Source: Geomonas propionica
GTDB lineage: Bacteria > Desulfobacterota > Desulfuromonadia > Geobacterales > Geobacteraceae
Length of the DNA stretch: 64,000 nt
Direction of reading: 5' to 3'
Assembly: GCF_016458235.1 (NCBI RefSeq)
Contig: NZ_JAEMHK010000008.1
Coordinates: forward strand, 176,218 to 240,217
Shown here: positions 26,585 through 34,765 of the stretch, piece by piece
Layout: each line of letters starts with the position of its first letter
Numbering within the stretch: the stretch's first letter is position 1
Notes under the pieces: generated by a model
What the model was told of the DNA's origin: nothing
Seen by the model: the letters and a program-made list of their open reading frames with translations, nothing else
Databases searched by the model: none
Translations under genes and position numbers: made by a program

Positions 26585-26620
26585 GGAAGGTGGCTGAGCT
26601 GAAAGGAGCGTTCCGCTAGA

Positions 26621-26648
26621 GGGACAGGCACCTGACGGAGCCTGTCCC
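26621..26648. repeat. 9-bp inverted repeat related to the 79-bp units
   Basis: GGGACAGGC (26621-26629) and GCCTGTCCC (26640-26648) pair perfectly around ten bases. The sequence resembles the GGGGACTGGC...GGTCCCC core of the adjacent tandem units and looks like a degenerate single copy of the same family. Confidence 0.7.
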
Positions 26649-26671
26649 TTCTGCCGCGCTCCCTCTTCACG

Positions 26672-26698
26672 AAAAAGGCCGCGCCTTGCGGCGCGGCC
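26672..26698 (-). terminator. Intrinsic terminator of the transglutaminase gene
   Basis: Read on the minus strand, GGCCGCGCC pairs with GGCGCGGCC over nine bases, followed by five Ts (26676 to 26672). It lies 25 bases downstream of the gene's stop codon. Confidence 0.9.
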
Positions 26699-26722
26699 CG
26701 GGTCGGGTCGGAAGTCCCTACC

Positions 26723-27733
26723 CTATTTTTCCTTGAAGGTGATGCGGTAGCTAAAGCCCTTCGGGTCGTACCAGTCGAGCACCTTGCCCCCCACTTCGGC
26801 GTAGGGATAGCCGAAGGTGTTGAGCGGCGCGCCCGCCTGCGGCGGGTTCAGCACCAGGTCACGCCCGGAGGCGAGCTTGAAGCGGTAGGCATCGATGCCG
26901 CCCCAGAAGTAATCGCGGTACTCGCGGGTCTTGGCGTCTTTCAGTTCCAGCTTCTCGACCAGCATCGCCTTTCTCACGTCGGCGGGGTCGACCGGCACCC
27001 AGCCGGTGCCCGGAAGGAAGAACTCGACCCAGCAGTGCTGCCAGGTGGTTACGTCCTCCTCCGCCTTCTTGCCCAGGCGCAGGCCGAACACCTCGCGCGC
27101 CGGCACCCCGGCCGCACGCGCCAGCGCGATGTACACAGAGGAGATGTCGGTGCACTTGCCGCCCGGCTTTTTCAGCAGTTCGCAGACGTCACCCTTGCCG
27201 CAACCGACCGTGGCCGGGTCGCGGTACATGTTCTCGCAGGCCCAGTCGTAGATTGCCTTCGCCTTGTCGAGTACCGTCGTCTTCCCCTTAACGATGCTTT
27301 CGGCCAGCTTCTTCACCTCGCCGTCCACCGGCCCCAGCGAAGTCGGCTTCAGGTACTCCGCGTAGTCGGCACGGTTCCAGGCGGGCTCTTTTGCAGCCAG
27401 GTCCTTGATCCGGACCTCGTCGCGCTGGACGTTGAAGCTGTAGGTAAGCTTGCGGCTCTTGGCGTCCTTGTCCCACTGGGCGTAGAGCATCGGCGTGCCG
27501 TTGGCCCGGTCGGTGTAGACCGCCGAGGAGGCGAAATCGCCACTCACCTTGACGTCGGTGACGTTCTGATACGAGTCGGAGACCGCGTAGGGGATCCAGA
27601 GCCTGGTCTCCTTGCCCGCCTCCTGCTTGGAAAGGTCGACCTCTACGGTGACCTGCCCGCTGCGGCTTTTGGCCCAGGCGGCAGGGGTTACGCAGAGTGA
27701 AAGCGCCAGCATGGTCAACAACAACCTTTTCAT
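26723..27733 (-). CDS. Exported transglutaminase-like domain protein
   Basis: Papain-like-fold protein of 336 residues with a signal peptide cut after PAAWA (residue 21). The transglutaminase-like domain (about 150-260) shows a cysteine-histidine-aspartate triad: the cysteine in GGKCTDISSVYIALARAAG, the histidine in TWQHCWVEFF and the aspartate in GWVPVDPAD. The N-terminal 140 residues are beta-rich. Such proteins are usually proteases or amidases rather than cross-linking enzymes. GGAG precedes the ATG. It is probably periplasmic, and it shares strand and spacing with the rhodanese gene upstream (43 bases). Confidence 0.88.
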   Translation of the reverse strand: MKRLLLTMLALSLCVTPAAWAKSRSGQVTVEVDLSKQEAGKETRLWIPYAVSDSYQNVTDVKVSGDFASSAVYTDRANGTPMLYAQWDKDAKSRKLTYSFNVQRDEVRIKDLAAKEPAWNRADYAEYLKPTSLGPVDGEVKKLAESIVKGKTTVLDKAKAIYDWACENMYRDPATVGCGKGDVCELLKKPGGKCTDISSVYIALARAAGVPAREVFGLRLGKKAEEDVTTWQHCWVEFFLPGTGWVPVDPADVRKAMLVEKLELKDAKTREYRDYFWGGIDAYRFKLASGRDLVLNPPQAGAPLNTFGYPYAEVGGKVLDWYDPKGFSYRITFKEK

Positions 27734-27776
27734 CGATGCTCCTTTGTTTCTCGAAGTATTGGATTAACTACGGTCT

Positions 27777-28544
27777 TTAAAGCTGCGATTTAACGACCGG
27801 CAAGCCGGCTTCCTTCCACTCGGCAAGGATCGCCTGGAAGATGGAGGGATAGGCGAGCTTGGTCAGTTTTCTATAGGCGGAGTAGCTGCGCCCGCCGCTG
27901 TTGCAGTAGACGATGATCCCCTTTTCCTTGGGGAGGACGCCCGACTTGGCTGCGAAGGTCTCCGCGGGAATGTTGATCGCCCCCTCGATGTGCCCCTCCG
28001 CGAACTCGAACTCGTCGCGGACGTCAACCAGCACGTAGCCGACCTTTTTCTCGGCCAGGATCCGTTTCAGTTGGGCCGGGCTGAGCTTGGTGGTATCGAT
28101 CTTCTTGGCGTACTCGGGGCCGGCCACGATCGGGAACCCCTTCTCTTCCCACACGGGGAAGCCGTCGGCATAGATGACGAGGTTGGTGTAACCCGCCTCC
28201 TTCGCTTTCAGGGCGACCTTCTTGCTCTTGCCGCACTTGACCCCATTACAGTAGAAGACGATCTGCGCACCCTTGTCCTTGGGGAGCAGCGCGATGTTCT
28301 TTTCGAACTCCTTGTCCGAGATGTTGACCGCGCTCACGAGGTGGGCTACCTGGTACTCGTCGTTGGTGCGGGCATCAACCAGTGTGAAGGCCCGCTTCTC
28401 TTCCAGCATGTCCCTCAAAACCTCGCTCGAGACGGTTTTGAAGTCGGCATCGCCGGCAAACACCGGCATCGCAGCAGCGAGGACCAGAAATAGCGTTGAC
28501 AGGAAAAGGACCGACGTACCGAGCAAGCGGGTGATGCTTTTCAT
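27777..28544 (-). CDS. Exported tandem rhodanese-like protein
   Basis: Sulfur-transfer type fold, 255 residues, with a signal peptide ending near PVFAG (residue 30). Two rhodanese domains follow. The first (35-140) carries DARTNDEY and the cysteine loop YCNGVKCGKSKK. The second (150-250) carries VDVRDEFEFAEGHI and YCNSGGRSY. Both keep a potential catalytic cysteine, so both may be active. ATG at 28544 with AAGGAG was chosen; the extra 11 residues to 28577 are unsupported. It is 84 bases downstream of the dehydratase-like gene. Its sulfur or selenium donor and acceptor are unknown. Confidence 0.88.
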   Translation of the reverse strand: MKSITRLLGTSVLFLSTLFLVLAAAMPVFAGDADFKTVSSEVLRDMLEEKRAFTLVDARTNDEYQVAHLVSAVNISDKEFEKNIALLPKDKGAQIVFYCNGVKCGKSKKVALKAKEAGYTNLVIYADGFPVWEEKGFPIVAGPEYAKKIDTTKLSPAQLKRILAEKKVGYVLVDVRDEFEFAEGHIEGAINIPAETFAAKSGVLPKEKGIIVYCNSGGRSYSAYRKLTKLAYPSIFQAILAEWKEAGLPVVKSQL

Positions 28545-28628
28545 GGTGATCTCCTTTTGATGTACATGGCATAACAAACTCGAGATGAAATCTGCAGTCG
28601 TGGAACAACATACCGTGCGACATACCTG

Positions 28629-29816
28629 TCACGGGCGCCCTCCCTTCCCGGCGACGACCATTTCCAGAAATGCCTCGATGCGTAACCTCAGTTGCTCGGT
28701 GTCAAATTCGGAATAATCCGTTTCGATCTGCAGGAAAGGAACCTGGGCCGTCTCCTGCAGGTGGCGCTTCACCGTGAACGACTCCACGTTGTAGGTATGG
28801 CATCCCTGCCAGGTAAGGTCGATCACACCGTCGGCCTGAAACTCCCGGACCAGTTCCTCGAGCAGTTGCAGACGCCCGGTGTTGGGAGACATGCACGAGC
28901 AGGGAACGCGCAGGTACTTCTCGGCTATGGAGCGCAGCAGGTCATGGCCTGGGAGCACCGGATCGACCTTCTTGTAACCGCCGCAACTTTCGAAGCAGAC
29001 CACGCTCCCGCCAACCTCCTCGATCAGGCGCACGACCTTCTCGGAACCAATGCCGACCGGGACACCAGTCAGCACGATGCGCGGCGTGGCGGCAGTGAAG
29101 GGGGAAACACCCTGGTCGCTCAGCTGCGCTAGCTCATCGGTCAGTCGATCGATCAGTTCGATGGATTCCCTCTTGTCCACAGTGAAGCCACGGTTATGAA
29201 GCACGGTCAGCAGATCGAGACCGGAGATCGGTGCCGGTTTGCGCTTCAACAGGTCCTGAAGCCTTTTCAGAGAGCGCCGCTCCTCGTTGAGCAGCAGGAC
29301 CGCTGCCGCCAGCTTCTCGGGGGTGATCTGCACCTCGAACTCCTGCTCCAGGCGTGCCACCAGCCGTTTCAGTTCCAGAACCCAGTAATCGAGCGCCACC
29401 TCATCGCGCACCTGGGGGAGTTGCATAAGGTGCAGCGGCTTGATCTCGGCAAGCAACTCGTACATCTTCTTCTTGCCGTCGCAGGTGGTCTCGGCGAGCA
29501 GCAGGTCTGAGAAGTGGAAGAAGGGGCAGGTATCGGTGAGCGCGAAACCGTAACTTGATTTGATCAGCGGACAAAGCGATCGGGGCAGTACCTTCTCTGC
29601 CGCCGGAATGGGCGTCGCGCTGCTGCCGCACAGGGAGACCGGTATGGCCCCTGCGGCGACGATCAACTCTACCGGGGAAAAGAGGCAATAGGTACCGACG
29701 ACCTTCCTGCCGCGATCCTTGGCGACCTTTACGGCGATGGCGTTGCGCTCTCTGAGCCCGGATATCTCGCTGAAGGCTGCACAGACCTCGGTCCTATCGT
29801 TACCAGCTACTGTCAT
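28629..29816 (-). CDS. 2-hydroxyacyl-CoA dehydratase D-component-like protein (HgdB/YjiM family)
   Basis: Iron-sulfur protein related to HgdB, FldC/BcrB-type dehydratase subunits and to the double-cubane-cluster proteins. The 395 residues hold cysteines in the family positions: GTYCLFSPVEL, RSLCPLIKSS, DTCPFFH, ETTCDGKKKMYE, FESCGGYKK, VPCSCMSPN and WQGCHTYN. No activator ATPase (HgdC/YjiL) or second subunit is adjacent, so an ordinary dehydratase role is doubtful, and a double-cubane reductase needing a separate ATPase is possible. It is divergent from a LysR regulator, which probably controls it. The ribosome site is weak. Confidence 0.82.
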   Translation of the reverse strand: MTVAGNDRTEVCAAFSEISGLRERNAIAVKVAKDRGRKVVGTYCLFSPVELIVAAGAIPVSLCGSSATPIPAAEKVLPRSLCPLIKSSYGFALTDTCPFFHFSDLLLAETTCDGKKKMYELLAEIKPLHLMQLPQVRDEVALDYWVLELKRLVARLEQEFEVQITPEKLAAAVLLLNEERRSLKRLQDLLKRKPAPISGLDLLTVLHNRGFTVDKRESIELIDRLTDELAQLSDQGVSPFTAATPRIVLTGVPVGIGSEKVVRLIEEVGGSVVCFESCGGYKKVDPVLPGHDLLRSIAEKYLRVPCSCMSPNTGRLQLLEELVREFQADGVIDLTWQGCHTYNVESFTVKRHLQETAQVPFLQIETDYSEFDTEQLRLRIEAFLEMVVAGKGGRP

Positions 29817-29890
29817 CGGTGTATCTCATTGAAAAAAGAGTGTCGGAACAACTTGAGAAATCGTAAAAAACCAGCGACATGAATAACTTA

Positions 29891-29919
29891 TTGACCGTCC
29901 TGAGTCAAATTGATAAATT
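29891..29919 (+). promoter_or_regulatory. Promoter of the LysR gene
   Basis: TTGACC (29891-29896), 17 bases, TAAATT (29914-29919) in A/T-rich DNA, 45 bases before the GTG start. Both hexamers match the sigma-70 consensus at four or five positions. The intergenic space is shared with the divergent dehydratase-like gene. Confidence 0.5.
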
Positions 29920-29964
29920 CGATAAAATAAATAACCTGGATCGCATTCTTTAATGGGAGGTACT

Positions 29965-30888
29965 GTGAACCTGAAGCAGTTGGAAGTCTTCATCAAGGTC
30001 GCGGAAAGCGGCAGCTTCTCCAAAGGGGCCGAGGCCACCTTCATCACGCAGTCGACGGTAAGCCAGCATATCTCGGCCCTTGAGAGCGAATTCGGCATGA
30101 AGTTGCTCGACCGCACCGGCAAGGGCGCCCTCCCCACCGAAGGAGGAAAGATCCTACTGGAACGGGCGCGCAAACTGGTGGAGTACGCCAAGGAGATACC
30201 GGTCGCGCTGGCTCGTTTCAAGGGGATCGAGGAAGCGGAGCTGAACATCGCGGGGAGCAGCATTCCCGGCGAGTACATGATCCCGGCCGCCCTCCCCCTG
30301 CTGATCAATCGGTTTCCCGGTGTGACCATCGTGCTCAGGCAGGGAGACAGCCGCGACGTGCTCGGCAAGTTGTTGTCGGAGGAGGTGGAACTGGGCGTGG
30401 TCGGCGGCCGTTTCGACGAGGAAACGCTGGAGTTCGCCCCCTTTGCCGAGGACGAACTGGTGCTGATAGCGCGAGCCGGGCACCGCTGGGGCAAGCAAAA
30501 GGCGATCAACAAGGAGGAACTGCTCGGTGAGTCGGTGGTGTTGCGCGAAACCGGATCCGGGACCGGGAAGGCAGCGGCGCAGGCCTTGCGCGAGGCGGGC
30601 ATCGATCCCGCACGGCTGCGGGTGGCGGCGCACCTGGGGAGCAACGAGGCCGTGAAGCGGGCGGTTATTGCCGGCATCGGTGTTTCCTTCGTCTCCGCGA
30701 TATCGGTGCGGCACGAACTGGAACAAGGGACGCTGATCCAGGTTCCGGTGGACCAGGTTTCCATCAAGCGACAATTTTATCTCGCCAGCCGCAAGGGGCG
30801 CGAACTGTCACCGGCGGCAGTCGCTTTCAAGACCATCATGCTGGAGATGTTTAAGGGCGATGGGCAATTGACCGCAATCGATAATTGA
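29965..30888 (+). CDS. LysR-family transcriptional regulator
   Basis: DNA-binding regulator of 307 residues with an N-terminal winged helix-turn-helix (LKQLEVFIKVAESGSFSKGAEATFITQSTVSQHISALE region, residues 3-42) and a periplasmic-binding-protein-like effector domain. GTG at 29965 is chosen because GGGAGG lies four bases upstream; an ATG at 29953 would contain that site. It is divergent from the 2-hydroxyacyl-CoA dehydratase-like gene, the usual LysR arrangement, and probably regulates it. The HTH resembles regulators linked to sulfur or selenium metabolism in related genomes; this is recall, not a search result. The inducer is unknown. Confidence 0.9.
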   Translation: MNLKQLEVFIKVAESGSFSKGAEATFITQSTVSQHISALESEFGMKLLDRTGKGALPTEGGKILLERARKLVEYAKEIPVALARFKGIEEAELNIAGSSIPGEYMIPAALPLLINRFPGVTIVLRQGDSRDVLGKLLSEEVELGVVGGRFDEETLEFAPFAEDELVLIARAGHRWGKQKAINKEELLGESVVLRETGSGTGKAAAQALREAGIDPARLRVAAHLGSNEAVKRAVIAGIGVSFVSAISVRHELEQGTLIQVPVDQVSIKRQFYLASRKGRELSPAAVAFKTIMLEMFKGDGQLTAIDN

Positions 30889-30942
30889 GTTCGCAGACTG
30901 CACGGGCGAGAGCGGAGGGAAAGTTCTCTTTACGCATAACTC

Positions 30943-30961
30943 TGTAGGGGCGAATAATCAT
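30943..30961. repeat. 19-bp interspersed repeat, copy 1
   Basis: TGTAGGGGCGAATAATCAT recurs exactly at 31528-31546 in the same orientation. The two copies bracket the GGQ rescue gene. Each is followed by C-rich sequence that can pair with the GGGGCG part. Confidence 0.75.
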
Positions 30962-31073
30962 ACGCCCCATCCTCCTCACACTGAAGCCCGCCCTTTACCA
31001 CCCTTTTTGTTCCCCATCGCGATGGTTTCTGGTTGTTCAGGTGTCGGTATTGCCGACTCGAGGCTTTAAGGTG

Positions 31074-31397
31074 TCAATTATCAATCACAGACCGCTGTCT
31101 CTTGCGTTCCCCCACCGCCTTCTTGTCGGAGAGCCGCCGCTCCTTGGCGCCGCGCGGCACCTTGGTTGCGACCCGCTTCTTCCGCTTCTGCTCGCGCCTG
31201 CGTAACAGTTCGGCCAGTCGTTCGAGCGCCTTCTCCCTGTTTTGGGCCTGGGAGCGGCTCTCACTGGCCTGGGCCACGATCCCGGTCGGCAGATGCCTGA
31301 TCCGCACCGCCGAGTCAGTCGTGTTGCGATGCTGCCCTCCCGGCCCCGACGCGCGGTAAAATTCAACCTTTATTTCAGATTCCTTTATCTCTGCCAT
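31074..31397 (-). CDS. GGQ-domain peptidyl-tRNA hydrolase (ArfB/RF-like)
   Basis: Small class I release-factor-like protein of 107 residues. It holds the catalytic GGQ motif in [19 protein letters not shown] and a long basic C-terminal helix rich in Lys and Arg, as in ArfB, which inserts such a tail into the empty mRNA channel to free stalled ribosomes. There is no codon-recognition domain. ATG at 31397 has AGGAAG upstream; an extension to 31490 is unsupported. The order of basic residues differs from E. coli ArfB, so RF-H-like or other GGQ relatives remain possible. Confidence 0.85.
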   Translation of the reverse strand: MAEIKESEIKVEFYRASGPGGQHRNTTDSAVRIRHLPTGIVAQASESRSQAQNREKALERLAELLRRREQKRKKRVATKVPRGAKERRLSDKKAVGERKRQRSVIDN

Positions 31398-31527
31398 CTT
31401 CCTCTTCCTTGTTGCTGCCGAATCCGGTGAATATACCACGACTGCTGCATGCTCCCAAGCCTTCTTATCAGCCTTACAAACTCGACACACAGATACTTAC
31501 CTGCACAGGCACTACGCACCACGTATG

Positions 31528-31546
31528 TGTAGGGGCGAATAATCAT
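31528..31546. repeat. 19-bp interspersed repeat, copy 2
   Basis: Exact direct copy of 30943-30961 (TGTAGGGGCGAATAATCAT). It lies 131 bases upstream of the GGQ gene start on the other side of that gene. Confidence 0.75.
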
Positions 31547-31655
31547 CCCCCCCCTTCCGTCACACCACGACAATAGGGCAGCGGTTGATGTAACCGGCAA
31601 TATTTGCTACATTGGCACTCTTTCAACATTACATCCGCTACAAGGAGAGTTGAAC

Positions 31656-31847
31656 ATGCCCGTTATCACCATAGATCTCGGCATCATCGAGAACAAAGAG
31701 AAGAAGGGCCAACTGGTGCAGGCGTTGACCGAAGCCGCCAGTTCCGTCACCCAGATCCCCGCCGACAAGTTCATCGTTTTCATCAAGGAGATGGAGCGTG
31801 AGAACATTGGCGTAGGCGGCAAGTTGCTGTCGGACATCCTCAAATAA
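31656..31847 (+). CDS. 4-oxalocrotonate tautomerase family protein
   Basis: Tautomerase subunit of 63 residues, the normal 4-OT length. The start PVITIDLG gives the catalytic N-terminal proline once the methionine is removed, which is why ATG at 31656 was chosen over a TTG six bases earlier. The C-terminal IKEMERENIGVGGKLLSD matches the family. AGGAGAG lies upstream. It precedes the flavin reductase gene by 16 bases, so the two are an operon. The substrate is unknown; small proteins of this type often act on enol forms of ring-cleavage products. Confidence 0.92.
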   Translation: MPVITIDLGIIENKEKKGQLVQALTEAASSVTQIPADKFIVFIKEMERENIGVGGKLLSDILK

Positions 31848-31863
31848 AGGCATAGGAGGCCAT

Positions 31864-32436
31864 ATGAAAAAGAGCTTGGGCATAGGCACCCACGTCATGC
31901 CGACCCCGGTCTGGCTGGTGGGAAGTTACGACATAGCTGGCAAACCGAACCTGGCCACGGTGGCCTGGGGCGGCGTCTGCAGCTCCGACCCCGCGGCGGT
32001 CACCATTTCCCTGCGCAAGTCGCGCTACAGCTACGACGCGATCCTCAAGCGCGGCGCCTTCACCGTGAACATCCCGTCGCAGCAGTTCGCCGTCGCGGCC
32101 GACTACGCCGGGATTGCGTCCGGCAAGAACGAGGACAAATTCGCAAAAGCGGGTCTCACCGCGGCGAAGAGCGACCTGGTCGATGCGCCGTACGTGGCGG
32201 AATTCCCGCTGGTCATCGAGTGCCGTCTGCTGCAGACGGTCGAGATCGGCGTGCACACACAGTTCATCGGCGAGATCGTGGATGTGAAGGCCGACGAGTC
32301 CGTTCTCGATGCCGCGGGACTCCCCGACCCGGCCAAGGTGCTGCCGCTCATCTACAGCCCCACCAATCGCATCTACTACGGGCTGGGCGAGGCGGTCGGC
32401 AAGGGATTTGACATCGGCAAAGAGATGATGAAGTAA
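31864..32436 (+). CDS. Flavin reductase-like FMN-binding protein
   Basis: FMN-binding split-barrel protein of 190 residues, of the flavin reductase/flavoredoxin family. It has the usual opening PTPVWLVGSYD, the flavin-contact segments CSSDPAAVTISLRKSRYSYD and GAFTVNIPSQQ, and the ECRLLQTVEIGVHTQFIGEIVDV strand pair. It likely moves electrons from a reduced flavin or NAD(P)H to an acceptor; the acceptor is unknown. It is 16 bases downstream of the tautomerase gene with AGGAGG before the ATG. Confidence 0.92.
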   Translation: MKKSLGIGTHVMPTPVWLVGSYDIAGKPNLATVAWGGVCSSDPAAVTISLRKSRYSYDAILKRGAFTVNIPSQQFAVAADYAGIASGKNEDKFAKAGLTAAKSDLVDAPYVAEFPLVIECRLLQTVEIGVHTQFIGEIVDVKADESVLDAAGLPDPAKVLPLIYSPTNRIYYGLGEAVGKGFDIGKEMMK

Positions 32437-32536
32437 CTGGATGGTTGCCGTTCCTACGGTATAATCGTTCCCGTCTTTAAACCAAGGGGTGCCCATACCC
32501 TGCCGATGGCAGGCATGGCCCGAACCGGGGACGACC

Positions 32537-32767
32537 ATGGACGACGAGACCTTCAAGAACGAAGTACTGGGCCGATTGCAGCAGATCATGGAGATGCTGG
32601 CCTCCGTCCTTCCGGAAGCGTGCATCGAGGAAGTTGAGGAAGAGCCCGCCCCCCTTCCTCGAATTGAGGCGGAGCAGGCGCACAACCCGTACGGCATCGG
32701 TGAGGAAATGCAGGATGACTACCGGTCCGCCCTCGAAAAGTGGAACCAGAAACACGGCAGCGCCTAA
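32537..32767 (+). CDS. Small acidic protein of unknown function
   Basis: A 76-residue soluble protein. It is strongly acidic in its middle, with EEVEEEPAPLP and a following NPYGIGEEMQDDY segment, and likely helical at both ends. No family is recognised. ATG at 32537 has GGGGA upstream; a longer reading from 32489 adds a proline- and tryptophan-rich start without a ribosome site. Codon use is like its neighbours. After it, small hairpins near 32765 and 32820 (AGGGCCACCGGCCTTTCTTTT) may act as a terminator. Confidence 0.6.
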   Translation: MDDETFKNEVLGRLQQIMEMLASVLPEACIEEVEEEPAPLPRIEAEQAHNPYGIGEEMQDDYRSALEKWNQKHGSA

Positions 32768-32851
32768 CAGGGCGCTGCCGCGCAGGAACCGGCCGATGGT
32801 CCGGCGCCTAATTGCGCCAAGGGCCACCGGCCTTTCTTTTATGCCTAAGGC

Positions 32852-32885
32852 ACCCCCCCCCCGTCCCCCCTTCGCAAAGGGGGGC
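32852..32885. repeat. Interspersed C/G-run repeat, reverse copy
   Basis: Long C-run, GTCCCCCCTTCGCAAAGG and GGGG form a hairpin-capable repeat. The same element occurs in the other orientation at 33029-33062 and 55489-55521. It lies between the small acidic protein and the ADP-ribosylglycohydrolase. Confidence 0.7.
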
Positions 32886-33007
32886 GCCCGAGTTCACCTG
32901 CGACTCTAAACACCAACACTCCCAGAGCTCCCCCCCCCAAAAAATGCACCCAGACACTCCCCCCGCCTTTCATCAAAGACCGAAACTACTCCGACTCTTG
33001 ACCACTG

Positions 33008-33853
33008 TCAGTGCGCGTGCCCTAGCGTCCCCCCCTTTGCAAAAGGGGGGACAGGGGGGATTTGCCCATCATCCGCCCCTCTCCCCGCCACGAACCGCCC
33101 CTCAAACTCCAGCGTCACCCTTCTCAGCGGCTCGTCCAGAAACCCAAGCGCGCGCTGCGCGATATAGGCCGGAACCCCGCCGTAAAAGGCCTGTGCGATG
33201 CCCCCGGTGATGCATGCCAGGGTATCGGAGTCGCCCCCAAGGGACACCGCCAGCCGCAGTGCGCTCTCAAAATCCTCCGAATCAAAGAAAGCGGCCAGCG
33301 CCTGGGGGAGCGTCCCCTGACAGGAGACGTCGAAACGATAATCCGGGCGGATGTCATCGCAGTCACGGGAAAGATCGTAGCCGAAGCGACCGGCGATGAA
33401 ACTGCGCATCTGCTCCTTGGTGGCGCCGGTCCGCGCGAGATAGATCGCCGCCGCCGCGGCCTGCGCCCCCCGCACCCCTTCCGGGTGGCCGTGGGTGGGG
33501 AGCGAGTACTCTTTGGCCTTTTGCAGCACTTCGTCGAGGGAATCGAAGGCCCACCCCGCCGGCGCGATGCGCATCGCCGAACCGTTACCCCAACTATCGT
33601 AGGGGGCGGCGTCCTCGCTTGCCGCCCAGCGGGCGAAGTTCTTGCCGTACCCGGCCTCGGGGTAGCTGCGATAATAGCGCCGCATGACCTGCGCGTATGG
33701 CTCACCGCTCATGATCGCCTCGGCGAGCGCCACGGTGAGCACGGTGTCGTCGGTGAAGCGGCAGTGGTCCTGGAACAGCGGGAAGACGGTAGTCTTGATG
33801 TTGTTCCACTCGTAGATGGATCCGACGATGTCGCCGGTCAGCGCCCCAAGCAT
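33008..33853 (-). CDS. ADP-ribosylglycohydrolase family protein
   Basis: Dinuclear magnesium enzyme that removes ADP-ribose from modified targets (ARH/DraG family). The 281 residues carry the metal motifs GALTGDIVGS at the start, RFTDDTVLT near residue 33, and GGDSDTLACITG near residue 208. GGGGGAG precedes the ATG. The last 20 residues (GQIPPVPPFAKGGTLGHAH region) come from an interspersed repeat rather than from the family fold, so the natural end may have been closer to residue 260. It is divergent from the ACP phosphodiesterase gene. Its target in this organism is unknown. Confidence 0.9.
   Translation of the reverse strand: MLGALTGDIVGSIYEWNNIKTTVFPLFQDHCRFTDDTVLTVALAEAIMSGEPYAQVMRRYYRSYPEAGYGKNFARWAASEDAAPYDSWGNGSAMRIAPAGWAFDSLDEVLQKAKEYSLPTHGHPEGVRGAQAAAAAIYLARTGATKEQMRSFIAGRFGYDLSRDCDDIRPDYRFDVSCQGTLPQALAAFFDSEDFESALRLAVSLGGDSDTLACITGGIAQAFYGGVPAYIAQRALGFLDEPLRRVTLEFEGRFVAGRGADDGQIPPVPPFAKGGTLGHAH
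33029..33062. repeat. Interspersed C/G-run repeat inside a coding end
   Basis: The CCCCCCCTTTGCAAAAGG stem-loop with following GGGGGGACAGGGGGGATT is the same element as at 55489-55521, and as the reverse copy at 32852. Here it is read in frame at the 3' end of the ADP-ribosylglycohydrolase gene, giving PPVPPFAKGG. Confidence 0.75.
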
Positions 33854-33901
33854 GTCACTCCCCCTACCCCTTCTGCCGAGGTTTTGGTATCATTTCCTGC
33901 C

Positions 33902-34480
33902 ATGAACTACCTCTTCCATCTATACCTCTCCGGGGACGACCCCGCCATCCTCACCGGCAACTTTATGGGGGACTTTGTCAAGGGGCCGCTGTCCGACCGA
34001 TTCCCGGAGCGTCTGAGCCAAGGACTCGCGCTGCACCGGCGCATCGACTCCTATGCCCAGGGGCATCCCGCCTTCACCGCCAGCCGACTGCGCATCGCGT
34101 CGGAGTTCGGGCTCTACCGCGGCATCCTGGTCGACCTGTACTACGACCATTTCCTCGCCAGCGGCTGGCGTCAGTGGCACGAGGAACCGCTGCCGGTCTA
34201 CCTCGAGCGGGTCAGGAAGATCGTAGAGGGGAACCGGGCCCTGCTGCCGGAAGCGTTGCAGCGGCTGGTTCCGGTCATCTTCGAGGACATGATTCCCTCC
34301 TACCTCACCACCGACGGCATCGCCGGCGCCCTGCAGCGGATGTCCAGGCGCGTGCCGCGCGCCAACCCCCTGGGGGGGGGCGGCAAGGAGCTTACCCGCA
34401 ACTACCAGGCATTGCAACAGGATTTCCTGGAATTCCTGCCCGAGGTACAGCGCTACGCCAGCGACTTCCGGCTACGCTGA
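33902..34480 (+). CDS. Acyl carrier protein phosphodiesterase (AcpH-like)
   Basis: HD-like metalloenzyme that removes the 4'-phosphopantetheine arm from holo-ACP. The 192 residues start MNYLFHLYLSGDDP and follow the family with GNFMGDFVKGPL, LALHRRIDSYAQGHPAF and VDLYYDHFLASGW. The histidines and aspartates are in the expected metal-binding places. The gene begins at 33902, 48 bases from the divergent ADP-ribosylglycohydrolase; the same frame is open far upstream over that gene, which is a shadow. The ribosome site is weak. The C-terminal part has an unusual run GGGG from a G-tract at 34371. Confidence 0.9.
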   Translation: MNYLFHLYLSGDDPAILTGNFMGDFVKGPLSDRFPERLSQGLALHRRIDSYAQGHPAFTASRLRIASEFGLYRGILVDLYYDHFLASGWRQWHEEPLPVYLERVRKIVEGNRALLPEALQRLVPVIFEDMIPSYLTTDGIAGALQRMSRRVPRANPLGGGGKELTRNYQALQQDFLEFLPEVQRYASDFRLR

Positions 34481-34765
34481 CACAGGCTCCGCAGTTGCCC
34501 CTTTGCTACTGTCAGCGCCTGGATAATTCCATGAATTGCAAACCTCTGGCATTGTCACAGCAACACCGGTAACTGTATTTCGCCTGCCCGCCGCATCCTC
34601 ACGATCACGATTTAAAGAAAGGAAGTTCCTGCCAATACTCCAACAAGAAGCTTCCACTGCAAAAAATCACACGACAGCCCGTCAAATGACAACAATCCGC
34701 TTGAATAGAAGCCCGGCTCGCGGTAAATTAAAGCGCCGTAGTGAAGTCTTACTTGGAGAAGACCG

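Noticed and set aside
33062..33901. Long plus-strand frame upstream of the ACP phosphodiesterase
   Set aside because: It is a shadow of the ADP-ribosylglycohydrolase gene on the other strand; family similarity begins only at MNYLFHLYL (33902).
34547..34562. Sigma-54 promoter for the chemosensory operon
   Set aside because: TGGCATTGTCACAGCA keeps the GG and GC spacing but has four mismatches in the core and lies about 200 bases before the gene; too weak to call as a feature.
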